A stretch of 64,000 bases of DNA from Lasiosphaeria ovina (GCA_033439765.1 JAULSN010000004.1:2800001-2864000); one strand, 5' to 3'. Counted from the first letter of the stretch, positions 47,208-61,167 are shown. Made by a program: numbers and translations. The notes: generated by a model from the letters alone, not told the origin.

Positions 47208-47344
47208 TGCATGGCAGCAAGTCGAGACGCTGAAGGGAGATAGCACGGCCGGCACCAGGCAAGAGGCCGTTTTCGCGGCTTCGGCCCTTGGCGATCCGCC
47301 CCTTCCCCTTCGCAGCTTCTCGCCAAAACACCGCCTGCCTCACC
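43655..47344. other. Intergenic: 3' flank of DUF6594 B and long 5' region of the m-AAA protease gene
   Basis: The first 450 bases are very T-rich (43820-44090), the likely 3' flank. The rest has only short overlapping frames. A frame at 46584-47243 reaches 219 codons only because it runs through the CAACAG microsatellite as polyglutamine; I do not regard it as a gene. No tRNA or transposon end was seen. Confidence 0.5.
47130..47207. repeat. (CAACAG)13 hexanucleotide microsatellite upstream of the m-AAA gene
   Basis: Thirteen uninterrupted CAACAG units (78 bp) end 137 bp before the protease start codon, probably in the 5' untranslated region or core promoter. The array is pure, so copy number is likely to vary between strains. 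Confidence 0.9.
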
Positions 47345-48868
47345 ATGTCGCCAATTCTCCGCCTCACGTCGACGCAACAGCTGACACGCTGCGCGCGTCA
47401 GTCTCTCACCACGGCCCTGCGCCCGGCCTACCGAGCTGCCCGTCTCCCCCGCGTCGCGCTAGAGAGCTTCTCCAACCCCGGTCCTAGATTCTACTCAACC
47501 AAGCGGCCGCCGAAGCAGCCCGGCAACGACGGAACCCCCGCGGGAAAGAATGCGAAGCCAGACTCCAAGCCTCCCCCACCCCCAAACGCCTCGCCAGACA
47601 AGACGCCCGCTGCCGACAAACAACCAGAGGACCTCCCCCCGCTGCCGCCAGGATGGGTCCGCCTGGAGGCCGAAGAGCTTGCCGAACTGGAGAAGGTTTC
47701 CAAGCGATTCACCTCGCCCCAACGAGAAATGGTGGAAGAAATAGTCCAGAGCGTTGCGATTATTGGAGCGCCACAAGAGCTCCGCGACTTGTTGACCAAG
47801 GGAAAAGCCGGAGAGTTGGGTATCGTCGATGGGGTCAGGCTACTCCGGACATCGACCCAGATAGCAAAACGAATCGCCGAGTACAGGCACAAGCATCCTG
47901 AGAAGTTCGAAAAGTTCAACCACCTTAACAACCCACCAGAGGGCGCTCCCCGCCAGGACCAGGAGCGCCAACAGGAGCAGGGTGATGGCGAGGGCGAGGG
48001 AGAACAGCGCCGAGCGGATGGCAAAGATGGCAAGAATGAAGAGCCGCCCAGGTTCAAGTGGCCTGAACCGTCCGACATAGCTACTTGGGCTATCGTGATG
48101 ATGGTGCTGTTCCCAATGTTCCGCGTTCTCTTCCCTAGCTCCGAGTCTCGCGAGATCACCTGGCAGGAGCTGCGCAAGAATTTCCTGGACAGGGGGCTCG
48201 TGCACAAGATGGTAGTGTTTGGGAATCGTGTTAGGGTAGAGCTCGACCGCGAGGCTCTCCAGGGCGTATACCCCGACTCGCCCGCAAACAGCCCCAACTT
48301 CAGCTACTACTTCTCTATCGGATCTGTTGATGCCTTTGAGAGGAGGCTAGATCAGGCCCAACAGGAGCTCGGCATCCCACCCTCGGAGAGAATACCTGTT
48401 AGCTATGAGAGTGAAGGCATGTTGGGCAACATGCTGTTCGCCTTTGGGCCGACGCTCCTCCTCTTTGGCCTGATTGCATGGGCCTCGCGCAGGGCCTCCG
48501 GAATGGGCAGCGGCTCTAGCGGCATGTTTGGGTTCGGTAAGAGCAAGGCTAAGATGTTCAACCACGACTCGGCCGTCAAGGTCAAGTTTGCCGACGTGGC
48601 TGGCATGGACGAAGCCAAGGTCGAGATCATGGAGTTTGTCAGCTTCCTGAGGACCCCTGAGCGCTTCCAGAGACTAGGCGCCAAGATACCCCGTGGCGCA
48701 ATCTTGTCGGGCCCTCCCGGCACAGGCAAGACGCTCCTTGCCAAGGCCACGGCGGGCGAGTCACAAGTGCCATTTTTCAGCGTCAGCGGCTCTGAATTCG
48801 TTGAGATGTTTGTCGGTGTCGGCGCGTCCCGCGTCCGAGATCTATTTGCTACGGCGCGCAAGAACGCC

Positions 48869-48900
<32 letters not shown>

Positions 48901-50142
48901 TATCGGAAGATCTCGCTCTGAGGGAGGCGGATTCCGGGGCGGCGGCAACGACGAGCGCGAGGCTACGCTTAACCAGATCCTCACCGAGATGGACGGCTTC
49001 AACACGTCGGAGCAGGTGGTGGTTCTGGCTGGCACCAACAGACCCGACGTCCTCGACCAGGCCCTGATGCGACCCGGTCGCTTTGATAGGCACATCAATA
49101 TCGACAGGCCAACAATGGCGGGCCGGAAGGACATCTTCAAGGTTCACCTGGGCAAGATTGTCACCGTGGAGGACATGGAGTATTTGACAGGACGTCTCGC
49201 CGCCTTGACGCCGGGATTCTCGGGTGCTGACATTGCCAACGCGGTGAACGAGGCCGCCCTGGTTGGTACGTAGCAGTCGCGACTGGTTCCCCTTTATCTT
49301 TGAAGCGAGGGAAGAGATGTGGCTTACTGACATTTCGAGCAGCCGCCAGAGCCAACGCCGATACCGTTGAGATGATACACTTTGAGCAGGCCATTGAGCG
49401 CGTCGTTGGCGGTCTGGAGCGCAAGTCGCTGGTTCTCAGCCCCGAGGAGAAGAGGACGGTGGCGTACCACGAGGCTGGCCATGCCATCTGCGGTTGGTTC
49501 TTCCGGTGGGCCGACCCATTGCTCAAGGTTTCAATCATCCCCCGTGGCCAGGGCGCTCTTGGATATGCCCAGTATCTTCCCAGCGGCGATGCGTACCTGA
49601 TGACGACCAACCAGCTCATGGACCGCATGGCCATGACATTGGGTGGGCGCGTCTCGGAGGAACTACATTTCCCGACGGTAACCACGGGCGCAAGCGACGA
49701 TTTCAAGAAGGTTACGCGTATGGCAAGCACCATGGTGACGCAATGGGGCATGTCGGAGAAGCTGGGCCCGCTGCACTTCCAGAACGACCCGAACTCGCTG
49801 CACAAGCCGTTTGCGGAATCGACAGCCCAGACAATTGACTCGGAGGTGCGGCGCATCGTGGACGAGGCGTACAAGCAGTGCAAGGATCTCCTAACAGCCA
49901 AGAAGAAGGAGATTGGAATCGTGGCCGAGGAGCTGCTGCGCAAGGAAATGCTGACACGCGACGACATGGTGAGGCTTCTGGGCCCCCGAGAGTGGCCGGA
50001 GAAGGCCGAGTTCGCGAAATACTTTGGGCGAGAGGGAGGACCGCCACCCCCGTTCCCCACCGAGAGCACGGATTCCCCGACGGAGCCGCAGCCAGCAATC
50101 TTTGAAGAGCCGTCTGCAAAGCCCGAGGACGTGGCGAAGTGA
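47345..50142 (+). CDS. Mitochondrial m-AAA protease (AFG3/Yta12/MAP-1 type)
   Basis: Two exons, 47345-49265 and 49343-50142 (77-bp intron, donor GTACGT, acceptor GAGCAG), give 906 residues. An Arg-rich mitochondrial presequence leads to RFYSTKRP, and a Pro-rich and charged N-domain follows. There are two membrane segments (about 240-258, [12 protein letters not shown]; about 360-382). The AAA domain has Walker A GPPGTGKT at 456-463, Walker [10 protein letters not shown], and the arginine-finger region [12 protein letters not shown]. The peptidase domain carries the zinc motif HEAGH at 683-687. It is an FtsH-type protease of the inner membrane facing the matrix; it degrades misfolded membrane proteins and matures ribosomal protein bL32 in yeast. 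Two membrane segments and the matrix-type N-domain separate it from the i-AAA protease Yme1. Start ATG 47345 has a CACC context. The tail after about residue 870 is Pro/Glu-rich and disordered. Confidence 0.95.
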
Positions 50143-51485
50143 GGCGAGAGAGATGAGATGTTTGGTGTGCAAAAACAGCAGGAAAAGTGTCGCATAGGGC
50201 GAGGAGGGCTGAGTGAAGCATGGAGCCATCTAGAGGAAAAGGGACATAAGTAGAGGGCTCCCCCAATCTTGTACATCTCCACTTGTATCATTTACCGATG
50301 AAAGAGAAAAATCCAAGCGTCGTTTAACGAAACGGAGAGAGGCGGAGGCGGGAAGAGGAAAGAGGAGGAAGATCACCCCCGGGAAACTTGGAATACTGCT
50401 GTCGCTACTCGTCGACGGCTCTCCTTTGTCTTTCAACCTCGGCCCCTCAGCGGTACCGGCCTTCAGCGATGTTATGCATAATCCAGCCGACTGGAAGCCA
50501 CATTGCAGCGAAAACGAAGCCAGAAGGATGGATACCTTCGTTATATCTCATCTACCGAGGGGGGGGGGGGGGGGGGGAAGACAGGAAAGAAGATGGCTGA
50601 GGCGTTTCTCTCTCTCCGTTCTATGTTTTGTTCTGTACATATATATACACACGTCGTATATATGGGTTTGGGTTAGAGTTAGGTAGTTATCGAGAGTCGA
50701 TTGGTCGATGGCATTGGTCGATGGCAGTGTGTCTATTTCACTACCTTGTTGTTGTTGTCTGGCTTGCTTACTGCACCTCGTTGTCTAGTTTGTCTCGTTT
50801 TGCTTGCTTCGGAGTTATATCTACCTTGGGCACTTGGGTGGTTTCTAATGTAAAACGAAGGAGGTTGTTCAATGTAGAGTTTGACAAAAGCATACCCTAG
50901 GTAGTTAGGTGGGCAAGAAAAAAATAGTTGTAAAATGTGAAATGGCGTCGCGAAAACTTCACGGCGGCACGGGTGTACCATGTACTGTACACATGTTTCA
51001 TGTTGCCTTCCTATGTATTCCGTCCTCCCAGAATGGAACAAAAGATGGGACGGGATGACGGTGTTGGCGATGATGTTAGCGGCGTGACTACCTTAGCTGC
51101 TGTGGTTGGTGGGGCGAACGGCCCGCGGCGCAAAACATTTGGAGGCGAACTTTTGGGGTATGTACTGTAGCTACTGTATCTTGGCCCTTTTCGACGTGCT
51201 GGAAGGCTTCCATTCCCCAGAATCCACCCATTTCATCGAATTTTGCTCTTCTCTTCAGCCTTTTCCATTTCCTTCATTTTGTCACTTTAGTTTGGGAGAC
51301 TGGGGGAGCATACAGAGAAATAGGATGCCATGCTGAGGATTATCGAGTTGCTGTTTTCCCCTGGTCATCAACGTCTCTGATCGCCCCCTCTGTCCAGTGT
51401 TACGCAGATCATCCGGGCAGCATCAAAGCCTCGGCAGTGCAAGCAATTGCAAGGTATCTTAGTTAATGTGGCATCACTTGGAAGG
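50143..51485. other. Intergenic between the m-AAA protease and Bor1-like transporter
   Basis: It holds a G run of about 19 bases near 50560-50578 followed by a TATATA-containing stretch, then AT-rich DNA and a 5' region for the transporter. Only short frames without recognisable content occur. Confidence 0.5.
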
Positions 51486-53820
51486 ATGACATCAATCACA
51501 TCCACAACACACGCGACGGCCGCTGGTGCTGCCCGGGCGCTCGGCGCAGACAGCATTGCCGGTGGCCGTGGCGGCGGTAATAATGGCGACAGTGGGGGCG
51601 AGGGCGGTCGCCGGCCGCCCTCGGCGTCGTCGGCGTCGCTGTCGTCGGCCGGCCGGCGCCGGAGAAACCCCAACATGACATGGCCGTCACACGAAGCGGT
51701 TGCGCCCATGGCCGCCGCCTCGTCGTCCAGGTCGTCACTCTCACTCCCCGCGGCTGCGGCTGCACCGCCCCGGGCGCCAAAGTGGTGGAAGATCCGCCTG
51801 TTTCGCGGCATGGTCAACGACATCCGCCGCCGCGCCCCCTTCTACCTCTCCGACTGGACAGATGCGTGGGACTACCGCGTCGTCCCGGCCACCGTGTACA
51901 TGTATTTTGCAAAGTGCGAACCTTTTCGGTCCCAACTTTTCATGTAGTCGATCCGCTAACACTCTCCTCCCCGTCCAGCATCCTCCCTGCCTTGGCCTTC
52001 TCTCTGGACATGTTCACTAAGACCAACATGCAGTACGGCGTAAACGAGGTCTTGCTGGCTTCCGTCCTCGGCTCTGTAGTCTTCTCTGTCGTGGCCTGTC
52101 AGCCCTTGGTCATTGTCGGAGTTACCGGTCCCATCACCGTCTTCAACTAGTACGTGCGCACCGCCCCCATTTCTTAGATGGAATTCGCCTTGTTGATGAG
52201 GTTCTGCGTTGTTCTTCAGCACCGTCTACGACATTATGAGTCCGACGGGGACTAACTATCTTGCCTTTATGTGCTGGATCGGATTGTGAGTTGCCTCCCC
52301 TTAGCCTTCCGGCAAGAGGGAAACAGGAGAGAGATGCTGACCTTGATTGATACAGGTGGTCTCTGGTCTTTCACTGGATCCTCGCCATCACCAACTCGTG
52401 TAACTGGCTGCGCTACGTGACGCGCTTCCCGTGCGATATCTTTGGCTTCTATGTCGCCTTCATCTACCTGCAAAAGGGCGTCCAAGTGCTTCAACGCCTT
52501 GGCGACGAGGAGCCCTTTTACCTGTCCCTCGTTGTAGCTCTGCTGGTCTTTGCCATCGCCTACATTTGTGGCGAGCTCGGCCTCAGCAGCCTGTTCCGCC
52601 ACCCTGTACGCGTCTTCCTCAAGGACTACGGTACCCCCCTCACCGTCGTCTTCTTTACCGGCTTCGTCCACTTCGGAAAGATGAACGACATTCACCTCGA
52701 GAACCTCCCAACCAGCACTTCCTTTCTCCCCACCGCCGACCGCGGATGGTTTGTCCACTTTTGGGACATCCGCGTTTCCGAGGTCTTTCTGGCCATCCCA
52801 TTTGCTCTGCTCTTGACCATTCTGTTCTGGTTCGACCACAATGTGTCGTCTCTCATCGCCCAGGGCACCGAATTTCCGCTCAAGAAGCCCGCCGGCTTCC
52901 ACTGGGACCTCTTCCTGCTGGGTCTGACGACAGGCGTGGCGGGCTTGCTCGGCTTACCCTTCCCCAACGGGCTCATCCCGCAGGCACCCTTCCATACTGA
53001 GTCGCTGTGCGTCACCGAAGTGGTGGCCGACGTCGACGAAAAGTCGGGTGCCAAAGGCCACTACGAGTACAAGGCAACACGTGTGGTCGAGCAGCGCGTG
53101 TCGAATCTGGCCCAGGGCCTGTTGACACTCGGCACCATGTCGAGCCCCCTGCTCGTGGTCTTGCATCTCATCCCGCAAGGCGTGCTGGCCGGACTCTTCT
53201 TCATCATGGGCTTTCAGGCGCTCGAGGGCAACGGAATCACTGCCAAGCTGCTCTTCCTGGTGCGCGACGAGTCGCTGACTCCTCCTGCCCACCCGCTGCG
53301 CCAGATCAAGCGCCGCGCCGCCATCTGGCTCTTTGTTGCCGTTGAGCTCATCGGCTTCGGCGCCACCTTTGCCATCACCCAGACCGTCGCCGCCGTCGGC
53401 TTCCCCATTTTCATCTTCGTTCTCATACCCATCCGCGCCCTGCTGCTGCCCCGTTGGCTGTCCCCCGAAGAGCTTGCCCTCCTCGACGAGGCGACCGCCA
53501 GCCCTTTCACCATGGAGAGCGCTGGCGGCAGCTACGGCAGCGCTGCCGTCATCGATGCCCCGGACCGCGGGTCCAACAGCGACGAGCCGGATCGCACCCC
53601 CAAGAATACTGGCAGCACTAGCGGCGGCCTGTTTTCCGGGCTTGACAACAGCACCGAAGCTGGCGTCCTTCGCCGGGTGAGCCGAGCCAGCCGCGAGGAA
53701 CGCCTTGCTGAGCTGGGCGAGAACCGGCCATCGCATGCACTTGCAGCGGCCGACGCAGAGACCAGTCTTGCCGGTCCGGGCATGGCTCGGCGGAGGGGCA
53801 GCACCGCCGTGGTCGACTAG
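51486..53820 (+). CDS. Bor1-like anion (borate/bicarbonate family) transporter
   Basis: Four exons, 51486-51913, 51979-52149, 52220-52285 and 52356-53820, join in frame to 709 residues. The first about 105 residues are Ala/Gly/Ser-rich and disordered. The conserved part opens with MVNDIRRRAPFYLSDWTDAW, the typical entry to the SLC4 / HCO3-transporter fold of fungal Bor1. It continues with YFANILPALAFSLDM and CQPLVIVGVTGPITVFN, then many hydrophobic segments up to about residue 600. Yeast Bor1 exports borate and other anions at the plasma membrane. Substrate and location here are inferred from the family. The C-terminal 110 residues are Ser/Arg/Ala-rich, probably cytosolic. The first ATG in frame is 51486; upstream in-frame triplets include only TTG. 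Confidence 0.92.
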
Positions 53821-56800
53821 AGACGTGTCCCTGAAGTACTTCATCGGCGGTCAGCTGGCTCCCGGAGCTGTGAGAATCAGTATCAATTTCCAGGACGGGC
53901 CAGGTCGGTGGCTTAGCCCGCCCTCGGCTGCCTTAAAAACCCATGCTCCAAGTCACCAAGCATGCCATCTTGAGAAGGGCACTCCTCTGATCTCTGTTCT
54001 CCCCTCTGTCAATCCTACCGCCGCCAGAGTATAGTTGAGACAGAGCGAGGAAGCTCGAACATTACGGCATATAGAGATCCACACTCCAACAGATAAACAC
54101 ACACCCCTGAGGGAAAGAGCGTCACCGACAAGCTGCAAACGTCAAGTCTAGACCGGCGTCTTATTATATGCTACATAGACTCTACATTACACTGCATATA
54201 CCTACATCTCGTCCAGGCAAAACAGACTAGGTACTTTCGCCGGGGAGAAGGATAGGAGGAGGAAGAAAACTATGAAGAGCTCGTATAGAGACAGAGAACT
54301 AAAACTTACCGCACGACACAATAGAGCAGTAGCAATTCCGGGATATGACATCTCATATCAGGGGAAAATATCCTCTTCCTTCTGCTTGTTTGTATAATTA
54401 CCATCTATACATATCTGGACTTGAATAGATGAGAAGGTTAGCGATGATGTGGTTCTAGATTTGTCTTCATTCTAGTACACTATGGTAAATATAAATATAT
54501 ATTTCATTTTCTCTCTGGGTAGATAATCCTGCACCCCTGAAGCAAGTGCGAAAAGAAACCGGGGCGGGGTCGGTGATTTGCGTGTCTTACCTTTTCCCTC
54601 CTGAGCCTTTCTCTTTTGCTCCCCTTTCTTTTTTTCTCAGGGCAACATACCTATCGTTGTGACTTACCTTTTCAGTATGCTTGTTGTGAGCCGTCTGGTC
54701 CTTTTCTGCGGGCGGGATAGAGTTCCCCTGCTGCGATATTTTGCCCTTGTCTAGGTAGACTGCGAGACCGGGGCAGAGCCGGGTTCTCTCCTTTACCCGC
54801 CGCCATACTTTGTCTCACCTCTCCTCACCTCAACACGCATGCCTGCGGACACAGGCTCTTTAATTTGTGCCTGGCAATCAACGCTTGATTAACCCAAATG
54901 GATTGGGCGAGTATACCCTCATCTACCAGAATCACTGTTAGATGAATGGAATTTCACCAATGAGTCTATTCTGGCGTGATGATCAGAGCCAAAAGTTTGT
55001 GGAATGTGGCACAAGGGGCGGTATTTCGTACCAAAGGTGTCCGGTCTGTAAATCGCATAAGAAGAGGGCCTACTGCCCCCCGGGGTTCAGAGAATCTTGC
55101 GACGGTGGGTTAGAAGCTCGTCGTCATGGCCATCTCGGCCGTTTCTGCTGCTGCTCCCATGCAATCACTCTTCCATCGCCAGCAGCAGGTCTGATGCTCG
55201 ATAAGACCTTGGTATTATGGACCATCCCCGGATTCTTGTCACAGCTACTCGCCCAGGCAGTCCCGATCGCCCACCCCTCCAACCGGCGGAATGCAACCCC
55301 TAAACGTGCTGCGGTCCATGGAGCGAGCAGGGCCCTCGCGGAGCCTAGGACACCTTTTCTTTTGCAAACAGGCACATCGAGCGGTTGAGGTCCTTCCTTG
55401 CTGTCTGCACTCTGCCGGCCGGCCTCTTTTCTTCCGGTCTGATGCCTCCGCTGGTCCCGCCTGCTTGCGAAAACGCTGCGTCGTGGAGGTTTGATCCTGG
55501 CGGGGACGGCCATATTGACCGTCCTCGTGCCCCCCATTGACATACAGCAAAGGCGCATCTCGGCGGCCAATGGGCGAGAGCAGACGAACTGTGTGGTGGC
55601 GAAGGAGGTCGGTGGGGCTCGACGAAATCCGATAGTCATATTGCCGGCCTCTGCCAGTGAATCATAGCTCCCTGTCAACCACCAGAGCCGAGAAGACGGT
55701 CCCTGTCGGCTGCAGAGACAAGACCCCGACTGACCGGGGGGTACATACTTGTCAGTGAAGATCGGGCTGATCTTATTGATGGCCCCGATCTACGATATCA
55801 GTGACTAGGAGCAGCAAGACGTCGAGACAAGCATACAACGCCCGCAGTTGACGATGTCGACCCCCGGACAGCTGAACCATGGACATGCGCGCGAGGCTCA
55901 AGCAGGCAGGTGGTGACTGGGTGGAGGGGATGCCTCATCAACTCTCGCAGCGGAGCTATCTGTCATCTGCCCTCGCTGGGGCCATGTCGACCGCATCGAC
56001 GAGCGCCGACGGATATTGCGGCCATCCTCGCCCACCACCAGCCTTGCAAGTACTCTCCAGGTACGGTCGGGGTACTTCCGGTTCGCGCTGCCCTCGCCGC
56101 CCGTGGATTGAGCCGATGCATGCGGGATGCCCGTCGTGGGCGCGTGGTGAGAACGAGAAGCGAGAGTCTGATGCCTCGGTTTCTTTCTGCTTTTCCTGCT
56201 GATTCCCTTTCCTTGTCGTGCGTCCATGCCACAACCCTGCCGATCGCTCTGATGCGCACATACAGAGGCTGGACTGACTGCTTAGCCTCTTTTCGGCTTT
56301 TGATGTCTGCCGGCCTCACGCGCGACACGACGGCCGCGACCACCAGCACTAGCCAGCCTCTGGAGGAGGGGGTGGCACGCACACCCTTGGCACCGGCAGC
56401 GGCGAGTGAGAGCGATAGATTGAAAAGACGACTGAGCGCAGGGCTAGGCAATTGATGGCCTGGCAGCTGGCAGCAGAAGAAGCCGCCCGTGAGGCCAAGG
56501 ATTGCTGCAAAGCTGGGCAGCTCGCATCCCCCCGACAGGGCCCAGCCAATTTAGCCAAAAGAATAGATTGACAGAGGACCACCAGAGCGCTCAACCCGGT
56601 CATGGGATGAGTACAAGAGCCAGGAAAACCGGCCACGGCGCGCCAGAAAGGGTACTCAGCCAGGAACAAAAACGGCTGGGCGGGTTGGAGAAAGAAGGGC
56701 AGAAAAAGCGGAAACCTGATACTCGCGTGCGCGCCCTCTCGTCAGCCACGGGTCTCAAGGTAGGTGTGGTGTGGTGTTGAGCGTTCTTCTCCCCTCCGTC

Positions 56801-57391
56801 GTCAAGATCTGCCGTTTTTCATCGTCCTTTTTTTCTCCCCTTTCTTTTTCTTCCTTCGGCTCGTAGATAATAGTACCGATGGTAAGGTTAGACTGGGGAC
56901 GATGGCAAGCGTCTCCAGACGCAAGGTTACCGTCGCTCATCGATGTTGCAGACCCTAGATGGGCGCGCGCGCGCTACTGAGAAATGGAGAACGGACTCAA
57001 CCGGCAGACCACTCCACAGCGGTCGCCACGTTCATTATATTCTATCCTTCAGCCACCACTGGCTTGCCCACGTGATTCGAGACATCCGAGTGCACGAGAA
57101 GAGCATCGAGAGCAACGGCCATCTTTGGGCAGGATCATCCGCCCGCCTAGAATTTGGAATACGGTGAGGCAGGCTATTGGAAGTGTAGCCGTAGCATCAA
57201 TGGAAGGAAGGGTTGGAGTGTGGCTTGCAGCAGGGCAGGTAGGTAGACGGATGATGTGACGGCAGACGTCAATTGCCAAGCCAAGCAGGAGACGGTGCAG
57301 TGGGTGAGGTGGTGTGATGTCTAGTGGGCGTGGTACATGTACATGTACATACTAGGCCCAACGGCGCTGCTGACTGTGCACTTGCACTTGC

Positions 57392-57421
57392 CCTGCACTG
57401 CACTGCACTGCACTGCACTGC
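57392..57421. repeat. CTGCA pentanucleotide microsatellite
   Basis: About six consecutive CTGCA units lie within a stretch that also contains TGCACTTGC words on both sides. Confidence 0.8.
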
Positions 57422-58541
57422 ATTTGCACTTGCCTCAAAGCTCTCGGCGTAGATGGCTCGTGCGCCTCCCGCAAGGATCTTGGCGAGACTTGGTCACGGC
57501 TGGCAGCACTTGCCCTTCTTTCTCGCGCTGCCCTCAATTTGGTCCCGCGCCTGGTCGACGACGTTGGGGGCGCGCGCCAGCCCCGAGCCCGCAACAGCTC
57601 CTTCCGCTTTTGCCTCTCACCCTCTCTCACCCACCATAGGCTACCCACCTAAAGACGGGTAGGTTCTTTCCTTTTCAGCACATCTAAAATGGGCCTGGAT
57701 CACTCCGTCGGGCCCAAGAGGCGACCAGTCCAGTGGATGGTGACTTGGGATGGACTGCCCTGGAATGGAATCTATGAGATTCACCCTCAGCTCCAGCTAG
57801 GCAAGGAAACCTTCACTCACCACATTAATTTGGAGTGTAGGCTCGCGAGCCTCTGGTCTCCACTGACAGCCACAACGGGAGCGCGCATTCTCTCCATGTC
57901 CGTCTGTTTCAACCGGCTCCGTGCAGGAGCTACCTTGTATACATGGTAGACAAGGCAGGAGTGGCTGGCTCTAGGTACTTCGTACCTTACCTACCTTACC
58001 TTTGGTACAACACCTGCCTTACACAGTACCAAGGCAAGGGATTCCGTACCGACGTTCCCTGCCGTCCATTCCATCTCTGGGCTTCCATCTCCCGTCTTTG
58101 ACTTCTCTCGTATTCAAACTGAGTTGTCTGTCCCCGCTGTTCAACAGCTCCCAACGTCCCACTAACGTTACCTAGTGCTAACCAAGCACCGTATGCCCTC
58201 GTTGCAGCTGCTCTGGTCCCAGGGATGGCAGCCACGGCCAGAGCCATGGGGCCCCGTTTCTGCCAAGGCTTAACATCATCTAGCGAGGGATTGGGCTCGG
58301 CTCGGGATCTGAAGCCGTTGAACCTCTACTGCCTTAAGATTCCTGAATGCCAACGTACGGCACTTGGACAGGTCGCCCACCATTCCGACTGGCCCTCCCT
58401 AGAGCCTGGCTCGGGGCTTAGAGGTGTGGCGCTCCGTTCGGGCATGGAGACTGCTTGGGCCTTGTGCACTATCGCGCGGTACGAGGCGTACTACCTACGT
58501 TGTACTGCCGGCTGCCACACAAGGGCTTCCATGTTTTCTCT

Positions 58542-58610
58542 CCCTCGCCTCACAGACAGGCCAGCTCCTCTCACCCTCTGATCTGGCCAGAGGGTGAGAG
58601 GCAGCGAGGG
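58542..58610. repeat. Compound inverted repeat (14-bp perfect inner stem, 7-bp outer stem)
   Basis: Inner arms 58567-58580 and 58588-58601 are perfectly complementary over 14 bp with a 7-base loop. Outer arms 58542-58548 (CCCTCGC) and 58604-58610 (GCGAGGG) could extend the structure. No coding gene is nearby. Confidence 0.75.
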
Positions 58611-61167
58611 CTCTGGCTCTGGCTTTGGGGATGCCTCATGACATTCGCCTGCATGGTCAACGCGCACAGCATGCACCCGCTTGGCACGCTCACCACACAC
58701 GGCCGCTGCCTGGTAGAGGGGGTCCTCTGAGCCCTCCACGGTGCGACTCAAGATGCTTCCGAGATAGCAGCTTTCTGCGCCTCCCCCCTATCAGCCGTCT
58801 CCTCCCTACACCCCCCGGCCAGCTCGGTTCCCATTGACCTCGAGGCCCGACACATGGCCGGTTCAGCACTTGCATCTTACCTCGACTTCCCTGCACAACA
58901 TGCCGTGTAGCCACCGTGGGTATGCAGAGTTATCTCGGGGACTGACGGGGCTACCGCCCATGCTTACCGGCACAGTGTATGCAGACACGTCTATTCACTC
59001 AACGGCTGGGTTCGTGGTTGCAAGCTTGCCGTAGAGCTGACCGCTGTGGTGTGGTGTCGGCATTCTTCTTCGACGCTGTAAGCCAGAGCTACACTAGACC
59101 ACTCCGTTTCCTGAGTCTTGCCACAAATTTCCCATTAACCTGTTCAGCGTTTTGGCCCACGTAATCGCCTTGCGGATAACGGCAAACCTTATACCGAAAT
59201 GTCAAGGATGGTGTGCGCAAACACGATGCAATAGGTTCTGCAGCTTGTCACTTGAAGAAAATAGCGTACATGACCCAGCCCCGGGCCGAGTTACACCGAC
59301 TGGGCAAGAAAAACGTATCAGCCACATGGGGAAACGGATGACGAGGTTGGCAGCGCACAAACCCGCAGGCCAGACCTCCAGAAAGAACGGAGATGCTGGC
59401 CGAGTTTGACCATGAAACCTTTTTTTCGAGGTATCCGTATCAACCAAGAGCTACGGTATTGCGCAGATGCCCTGTCTTGGGCAATACGCCTTCCTGTTCA
59501 TCGGCCTCTGTGTCCTCTCTGACGGGCTCCCACTTCTAGACTGGGCCTCCGTATCATGGCTATGGCTGGAGCTTGATGGCAGTGCAAACAAGCGCTTACC
59601 TGAGGAAGATTGCGAAGTTAAAGGTTTCCCCGGATTTCTGCGACGTATCGGGACTTGCTGTCAGTCTTCCACGATTGAATAGCTCAGATGGAGCCAGATG
59701 AGGTGCCGACTGGTGTTTGATGTAGCAACGTGCAAATGGGAGAAGTCAAGTCAAGGTTGCACGCACTACTAGAAGCAAGCCGGAGACTATGCGTACATCT
59801 TGGTTAAACCCGCAGATCTCCTCCGGCCATGTTCTAATGGCCGTGACGGCCCCCAGCGTTTCATTCCGCAGTTAATGACGGAGGGCACGTTTTTTTAATA
59901 TCCTTATTTTCCGAGCAGGCCCAGTGCCTGTCGGTGTGCTGGGCGGGCCAATTGGGCGTCTGGAGGCAGGCTGGTTTTTCGGTTTCTGCCTGCGAGCTTG
60001 AATGGCAAGCCACAGGCACCGGGAAATACCACGCTGGCCGAGAGAAGGCAGGGTCCCCCATGCCCATCCCCATGCTCATGCCCGTCTGGAAACGATGGGT
60101 GCACCAAAGCGCTGGCGGTGTGACGGCCATGTCTCTGTTCCCCTCTTGGATGGATGGTAATTTCCCAAGCAGGAAATCTTCGAGACTTCCGCCGAACACT
60201 TCCCGTGTTCTATGACCCCAATCTGATCGTCTCTGCCCCCTCGAGCTCACGTGACCACTCGCCGCTTTTGCTCAGGCTGGATAAGGCCCGGCTCAGCTTC
60301 GGCAGGTATCGGCTCACCTTGCCCCACATATGGCCGCGCAGTCTCGCCAGACAGCTGCAACTTTTACCGATGGGCCCAAAAAGCGTCCCCTAACCAGGAA
60401 AGGGGCCTAGAACTTAGACAGCTACACGTCCACTACCTAAAGCTTCGCAGATAATGATCTGTCTTTCCTGGCTGCCTGGGAACACGCACGCGGAGGCTTT
60501 TCTCCTGTCCCAATGGATTGGACGATGGAGGATGGATGGTTGTAATTAACCGTGGTGTCAATTATCAGGGGTATGTAACTATGAGCCTCGAATGCTTACC
60601 CGATGGTTATGTATCGCAGGTAGCAGATGAGGCAACTTGAAAGCCTTCAAGGAACATACCTATATCTTCTACCCGCTCTGGGTGCCAGAAAAGCCGTGTA
60701 GTCTCTGTTGGCATGAAAGGTCCCATAAATGGTCCCCTCTTATCTCCTCTCTCGTTCTCCTTGTCACGGGTTGTACCCAGAAAGAGGCATCGGCTGGACC
60801 GATGCCCACAACACCAAACCCAGCGGCCCCAGCCGCCACCCTAAGAGCATCACAAAGGCTCGGAGGCCAAGGAAACGAGAGGGGCCCGAGGAGGCCAGGA
60901 CCCGATGGGCGCCGTTCGGTAGCTTAGAGGCTCAACAGTGTTTGAATGGTGAAAAGCTTGTTGCGATCCCATCAAACCCTGATGGGGACGCACTGGTCAT
61001 GTACATAGGGAACGTTCTTGTCCAACGCGGGAGTGGCCTTTCTTTTTCTTCCTTATCTTGATAGTAGATCATTCTGGGACTCAATAAAGCTACAAGTGGT
61101 TCTCTTATCCCGGTACATGTTTTTGATACGGTACATGGCATCATAGAATATGAGATGTCGTAGAATG

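Noticed and set aside
46584..47243. 219-codon frame ending in a long polyglutamine run
   Set aside because: Its length depends on the CAACAG microsatellite. The rest has no domain and it lies directly in the 5' region of the m-AAA gene.
55910..56455. 181-codon plus-strand frame
   Set aside because: Overlaps equally long frames on the minus strand, with no motif or signal that favours it.
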